NCBI RefSeq assembly: GCF_018394335.1
Contig: NZ_CP074572.1
Location: 1,426,001-1,490,000 of the forward strand
DNA length: 64,000 nucleotides
Source: Shewanella dokdonensis
GTDB taxonomy: Bacteria > Pseudomonadota > Gammaproteobacteria > Enterobacterales > Shewanellaceae
Direction of reading: 5' to 3'
Position 1 is the first letter of the stretch. The number at the start of each line of letters is the position of its first letter. Below, piece after piece: positions 59,665 to 64,000 of this stretch. The notes beneath the pieces are model-generated. The model did no database searches. It was not told the origin of the DNA and saw nothing but the letters and a program-made list of their open reading frames with translations. The translations under genes and the position numbers were made by a program.

Positions 59665-59687
59665 AAAGGCAGCTCATAGCTGCCTTT
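59665..59687. terminator. Terminator after the PAP2 phosphatase gene
   Basis: Perfect 10-bp stem AAAGGCAGCT / AGCTGCCTTT with a 3-base loop, directly after the phosphatase stop. With A-rich and T-rich ends it may also serve the convergent aminotransferase gene, which ends 18 bases away. Confidence 0.85.
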
Positions 59688-59705
59688 GCGTTAGCTAAAG
59701 ACGGG

Positions 59706-60835
59706 TTACTTCAGCACTTCCTCTAAGGCCCGCAAGCATAATGCAACATTCTCGCGACGGGCACCGTAACCCATCAGACCAATGCGCCAGGCTTTGCCGC
59801 CAAGGCACCGAGTCCAGCGCCGATCTCCAGATTATAGTTTTGCAGCAATTGGCTACGCACCGCCGCATCGTCCACACCTTCAGGAATATACACGGCGTTC
59901 AACTGTGGCAGGCGTGAAGCTTCTGCTACCACAAAGTTGATACCAAGCTTTTCCAGTCCAGCCTTGAGTAACAGGTGCATTTCATGATGGCGCTGCCAAG
60001 CGTGTTCCAGTCCTTCGGTTGCCAGCTTGCGCAAGGATTCATGTAATGCGTATAAAGCGTTGACCGGCGCGGTATGGTGATAACTGCGCTTGTTGCCACC
60101 GCTCCAATAGCCCATCACCAACGACTGATCGAGGAACCAGCTCTGTACTGGCGTTTTGCGTGCTTTGAGCTTTTCAACTGCGGCATCAGAGAATGAAACC
60201 GGTGACAACCCGGGCACACAGGAGAGGCACTTCTGGCTACCAGAATAGATAGCATCAATGCCCCATTCGTCCACTTTCAGCTCAACGCCACCGAGAGAAG
60301 TCACTGCATCGACAATAGACAAACAACCGAATTCTCTAGCTAATGCACACAGTGTTTTGGCATCAGACAATGCCCCGGTAGAGGTTTCGGCATGAACAAA
60401 TGCCAGAAATTTTGCATCAGGATTAGCATGCAGAGCGGCTCTTACCGCATCAGGGTCTACCGGTTCGCCCCAAGGGCTATCAACCATGATGGTGACACCG
60501 CCAATGCGCTCCACATTCTGCCGCATCCGGTCACCAAAAACCCCATTGCGACAAACAATGACTTTTTCACCTGGTTCCAACAGGTTCACAAAACAGGTTT
60601 CCATACCAGCACTGCCCGGTGCCGATACCGCAATGGTCATCTGATTTTGAGTCTGAAAGGCATACTGGATCAGGCTTTTCAACTCATCCATCATTGCAAT
60701 GAATAACGGATCCAGATGGCCCACAGTCGGGCGTGACTGCGCTGCCAGCACTTCTGGATAAACGTCTGATGGCCCAGGGCCCATCAAGATACGGCGAGGT
60801 GGATTAAACGCGCTGACAACTGGTGCACTTAACAT
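59706..60835 (-). CDS. Class V aminotransferase (alanine/serine-glyoxylate or serine-pyruvate type), frame broken
   Basis: About 376 residues after repair. RRILMGPGPSDVYPEVL is the family N-terminus, HAETSTGALSD is the substrate and PLP region, VDAVTSLGG holds the PLP Asp, and YSGSQKCLSCVPGLSP holds the Schiff-base Lys in SGSQK. The frame breaks near 59800-59806; one more G gives ALAGKAWRIGLMGYGARRENV and a stop at 59706-59708, the usual C-terminus with the conserved Arg. ATG 60835 has AAGGAG 7 bases upstream, so the longer start at 60877 is not needed. Substrate preference is not certain. Confidence 0.88.
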
Positions 60836-60919
60836 AGATGTCTCCTTACAACTGATTGAGGTGTAACCCAGTGGCATGACCTTACCATAAATATCTCGCC
60901 GTCTCCGTCCTGCTTTCGG

Positions 60920-62477
60920 CTAATCCTTTGCCGCTCTTGCCAAAAACAACTGGTATGCGGGGCTGTTGGTTTCTTCCTGCCAGACGAAACCCAATTCATC
61001 CAGAAAATGCGCAAAAGCCTCGTTATCTTCTGGCGGTACTTCAAAACCAGCCAGCACCTGCCCAAATGCAGCGCCATGGTTACGGTAATGGAACAAACTG
61101 ATATTCCACTTACTCCTGAGCGTTGTGAGGAACTGCAATAGCGCCCCGGGATATTCTGGGAACTCAAAGCTAAACAAGCGCTCCTTCAACGGTTGTGGTG
61201 GCATGCCGCCCACCATATAACGCACATGCAGTTTGGCGGTTTCATCGGCAGAGAGATCCTGCACCACGAATCCGACGGCTTGCAACGCCGAGGTAATTTC
61301 CGCTAACTCTTCTTGTCCACGGTTAACGCGAATGCCAGCAAATACCACTGCCTGGTCGCGGTCACTGAAGCGATAGTTAAATTCGGTCATAGTACGCCCG
61401 GCTAACACTTCACAAAAATGCAGGAATGAACCGGGTTTTTCCGGAATAGTGACCGCTAACACCGCTTCTTTATGCTCACCGAGTTCGCAACGTTCGGACA
61501 CATACCGCAAGCTGTGGAAATTCACGTTGGCACCGCTGAGTATTGCCGCCACTTTGCTATCTTCCCCAGGATGTTTAGCCACGTACTTTTTCAGCCCGGC
61601 CAACGATAATGCGCCAGCGGGTTCGGCAATCGCCCGGGTATCTTCAAAGATATCTTTCACAGCGGCGCAGATCTCGTCAGACGTTACTGTCACGACTTCA
61701 TCGACAAAGTCTTTAGCCAGACGGAATGGTTCATTACCGATGCGCCGCACCGCCACACCATCGGCAAATAAGCCCACTTGAGCTAAGGTGACGGGCTCGC
61801 CCGCTTCCATAGCGGCTTTCAGGCATGGCGTCTTCTGGCTCCACGCCAATGATTTTGACTTCTGGAAACACCGCTTTGTAATACGCCGCAATGCCGGCAA
61901 TCAAACCACCGCCACCGACAGGCACAAATATCGCTTCCAGATCCCGCTGCTGTTGCAGCATCTCCTGTGCAATTGTGCCTTGCCCGGCGATAACCGATTC
62001 ATCGTCAAACGGCGGAATAAACACCCGCCCCTGATTACGTGCCAGCGACATAGCATAATCATTGGCCTGATCAAATGACTGACCATATAGCACCACATTG
62101 CCGCCGAGGCGACGCACCGCATCGACCTTAATGTCTGGCGTGGTTCCTGGCATGACAATTACGGCATCAATACCACGGCTAGCCGCCGACAGTGCCACCC
62201 CTTGCGCATGATTACCGGCCGAAGCGCAAACCACACCACTTTTGGCTTCTTCCGCCGTCAGTTCGGCAATGCGGTTATAGGCACCGCGCAACTTAAATGA
62301 ATGCACAGGTTGCAGATCTTCCCGCTTGAGATACACCTGGCAATCCAGTCGGGCGGACAGTTTTTTCAGCAGCGGCAAGGGTGTCACCTTGGCGACATCA
62401 TAGACGCTAGAAAGTAGTATCCGTTGTAGATAATAGTTGGCCAGTGATAGCTGGGATTGGGACGCGAGCGCTAACAT
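60920..62477 (-). CDS. ilvA: Threonine deaminase (biosynthetic), frame broken
   Basis: About 519 residues after repair (E. coli 514). It makes 2-oxobutanoate from threonine, the first step to isoleucine. The PLP Lys lies in HSFKLRGAYNR, the phosphate loop is VPVGGGGLIAG, and SAGNHAQGVALSA is also present. The C-terminal half has two ACT-like regulatory domains (EKPGSFLHFCEVL, EFPEYPGALLQFLTTL) for isoleucine and valine feedback. The frame breaks near 61822-61830: two added bases would restore EPEDAACLKAAMEAGEP; one removed base would also restore the frame. ATG 62477 lies 1 base after the ilvD stop, so they form an operon. Confidence 0.92.
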
Positions 62478-62478
62478 C

Positions 62479-64000
62479 TCAATCCTCCAGCATGGCGCGG
62501 TTACGTACCGCACCTTTATCGGCACTGGTCGCCATCAACGCATAGGCTTTCAGCGCCATAGATACAGGGCGCACCCGTGCCAATGGTTTCCAAGCTAAAG
62601 GCCCCTTGGCCTCCATCGCCGCCCGGCGAGCTGCCAGTACCTCATCACTGACCCGCAAAGAGATGCCGCGCGAAGGAATATCAATCGCGATAGTGTCGCC
62701 ATCTTCGATTAACGCGATAGTGCCACCGGCGGCAGCTTCTGGAGAGACATGCCCGATTGACAAGCCAGACGTGCCGCCGGAGAAACGGCCATCAGTGATT
62801 AACGCACATTGGGTTCCCAGCCCCATAGATTTCAGATAGCTAGTGGGATACAGCATCTCCTGCATGCCTGGGCCACCTTTGGGGCCTTCATAACGGATCA
62901 CTACCACATCACCGGCAACCACCGCACCACCGAGGATGCCATCGACCGCGGCTTCCTGACTTTCAAATACGCGGGCCTTGCCACTGAATGTCAGATTCGA
63001 TGCGTCAACACCCGCAGTTTTCACAATGCAGCCATTTTCTGCGACATTCCCGAACAGCACCGCCAGACCACCTTCCTGACTAAAGGCATGCTCGCGATCT
63101 CGAATACAACCGGATTGACGGTTGGTATCCAGCTCCGGCCAGCGACAATCCTGGCTGAATGCAACTGTGGTAGGGATCCCGGCAGGGCCAGCACGATAAA
63201 ATTCCTTAACCTTGTCGCTGCGGGTTGCCATCACATCGTAATGTGCCAACACTGCTGCCAGCGTACCGTCTTCGGCTGCTACATGGTGTACATCCGTATG
63301 CAGCAGACCAGCACGCGCCAGCTCACCGAGAATGCCCATCACGCCACCAGCACGGTGCACATCTTCCATGTGATACAGCGGAGTCGATGGTGCCACTTTA
63401 CATAAATGTGGCACTTTACGGCTTAAGCGATCGATATCTTCCATGGTGAAATCAACGCCCGCCTCCTGCGCTGCGGCCAGCAAGTGCAGCACAGTGTTGG
63501 AGGAACCGCCCATGGCGATATCCAATGTCATGGCGTTTTCAAAGGCTTTGAAAGACGCGATATTACGTGGCAGCACACTGTCATCGTTGTCATAGTAATA
63601 ACGTTTTGCCAGCGCCATCACCCGCCGGCCGGCTTCCAGAAACAGTTCGCGGCGGTCAGCATGGGTTGCCACCAACGAACCATTGCCGGGCAGCGACAGT
63701 CCTAAGGCTTCGGTCAGACAGTTCATTGAGTTAGCCGTAAACATCCCAGAGCAGGAACCACAAGTTGGGCAAGCACTACGTTCAATCTGTTCACTGTCGG
63801 CATCTGACACACGTTTGTCCGCCGCAGCGACCATAGCATCAACCAAATCCAGCTTGATGATTTTGTCCGATAATTTGGTTTTACCGGCTTCCATTGGCCC
63901 ACCGGAAACAAACACCACAGGAATGTTCAAGCGCAATGCCGCCATCAGCATCCCGGGGTGATTTTGTCGCAGTTGGAGATGCACACCAAGGCATCGGCGC
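62479..64000 (-). CDS. ilvD: Dihydroxyacid dehydratase, C-terminal part (cut by window end), frame broken
   Basis: About 507 residues lie in the window; the N-terminus is beyond the right edge. An iron-sulfur enzyme of valine and isoleucine synthesis. Visible are [18 protein letters not shown] with cluster Cys, [34 protein letters not shown] and the C-terminal ADKGAVRNR. Near the edge, [14 protein letters not shown] is read in a different frame; one more G at the G run opposite 63952-63954 gives [13 protein letters not shown], so the ATG at 63984 is not a real start. It is followed by ilvA in the usual ilvD-ilvA order. Confidence 0.93.
   Translation of the reverse strand, partial: RRCLGVHLQLRQNHPGMLMAALRLNIPVVFVSGGPMEAGKTKLSDKIIKLDLVDAMVAAADKRVSDADSEQIERSACPTCGSCSGMFTANSMNCLTEALGLSLPGNGSLVATHADRRELFLEAGRRVMALAKRYYYDNDDSVLPRNIASFKAFENAMTLDIAMGGSSNTVLHLLAAAQEAGVDFTMEDIDRLSRKVPHLCKVAPSTPLYHMEDVHRAGGVMGILGELARAGLLHTDVHHVAAEDGTLAAVLAHYDVMATRSDKVKEFYRAGPAGIPTTVAFSQDCRWPELDTNRQSGCIRDREHAFSQEGGLAVLFGNVAENGCIVKTAGVDASNLTFSGKARVFESQEAAVDGILGGAVVAGDVVVIRYEGPKGGPGMQEMLYPTSYLKSMGLGTQCALITDGRFSGGTSGLSIGHVSPEAAAGGTIALIEDGDTIAIDIPSRGISLRVSDEVLAARRAAMEAKGPLAWKPLARVRPVSMALKAYALMATSADKGAVRNRAMLED

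Overview
The window looks like a chromosomal segment of Shewanella or a very close relative (Gammaproteobacteria). The main evidence is the block lptM-lysA-dapF-DUF484-xerC-HAD phosphatase, cyaY, cyaA, hemCDXY, then a giant RTX adhesin with its type I secretion system and a LapG/LapD pair. As I remember it, this is the order of the bpfA neighbourhood in Shewanella. No phage, transposon, CRISPR array or plasmid gene was seen.

Layout. 1-1.9 kb: the end of an RstA-like response regulator, RstB sensor kinase and a small Asr-like basic periplasmic protein. 2-9.8 kb (minus): an orphan periplasmic solute-binding protein and two tandem LacZ-type beta-galactosidases, one with a signal peptidase I leader and one a lipoprotein. 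9.8-17.2 kb (minus): a hydroxyproline catabolic cluster (semialdehyde dehydrogenase, 4-hydroxyproline 2-epimerase, DapA-family deaminase, FAD-dependent D-hydroxyproline dehydrogenase), a GntR/FCD regulator and an NhaC-family antiporter. 17.7-19.1 kb: the di-iron repair protein YtfE behind an NsrR-like operator, and a HupE/UreJ membrane protein. 19.2-30.8 kb: the lysine/cell-wall operon, cyaY, adenylate cyclase and the heme operon. 31.2-52.8 kb: the biofilm adhesin system. The adhesin carries a LapG-type TAAG site, 24 near-identical 99-residue repeats, a vWA domain and C-terminal RTX repeats. An ABC exporter, a membrane fusion protein, a TolC-type channel, an OmpA-like lipoprotein, a LapG protease and a LapD c-di-GMP receptor follow. 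53.0-53.6 kb: four minus-strand tRNAs (Arg-His-Pro-Pro). 53.8-64 kb: a GAF-GAF-GGDEF-EAL protein, Rep helicase, UbiK, a PAP2 phosphatase, a class V aminotransferase, and ilvA and ilvD.

An important caveat is that at least fifteen reading-frame breaks interrupt otherwise well-conserved genes (gntR, ytfE, cyaA twice, hemC, bpfA twice, the ABC exporter, the membrane fusion protein, the aggA/ompA junction, lapD, rep, the aminotransferase, ilvA, ilvD). Most are repaired by adding one base to a short homopolymer. Because essential or core genes are hit, these are most simply consensus errors in the sequence rather than real pseudogenes. One of them creates a false fusion between the TolC-like protein and the OmpA-like lipoprotein. 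I annotate such genes across the break.

Functionally, the adhesin region is a complete inside-out switch. At high c-di-GMP the degenerate GGDEF/EAL receptor LapD would hold the LapG protease, so the adhesin stays anchored; at low c-di-GMP LapG would cut at the TAAG site and release it. I saw no clearly undescribed system. The most interesting unexplained items are the higher-order structure of the 24-copy repeat array, an OmpA-like lipoprotein with an altered peptidoglycan-binding motif inside the adhesin operon, a hairpin-rich nhaC leader with a terminator-like element, a shared palindromic motif in the hydroxyproline cluster, and uneven similarity between the two beta-galactosidases.
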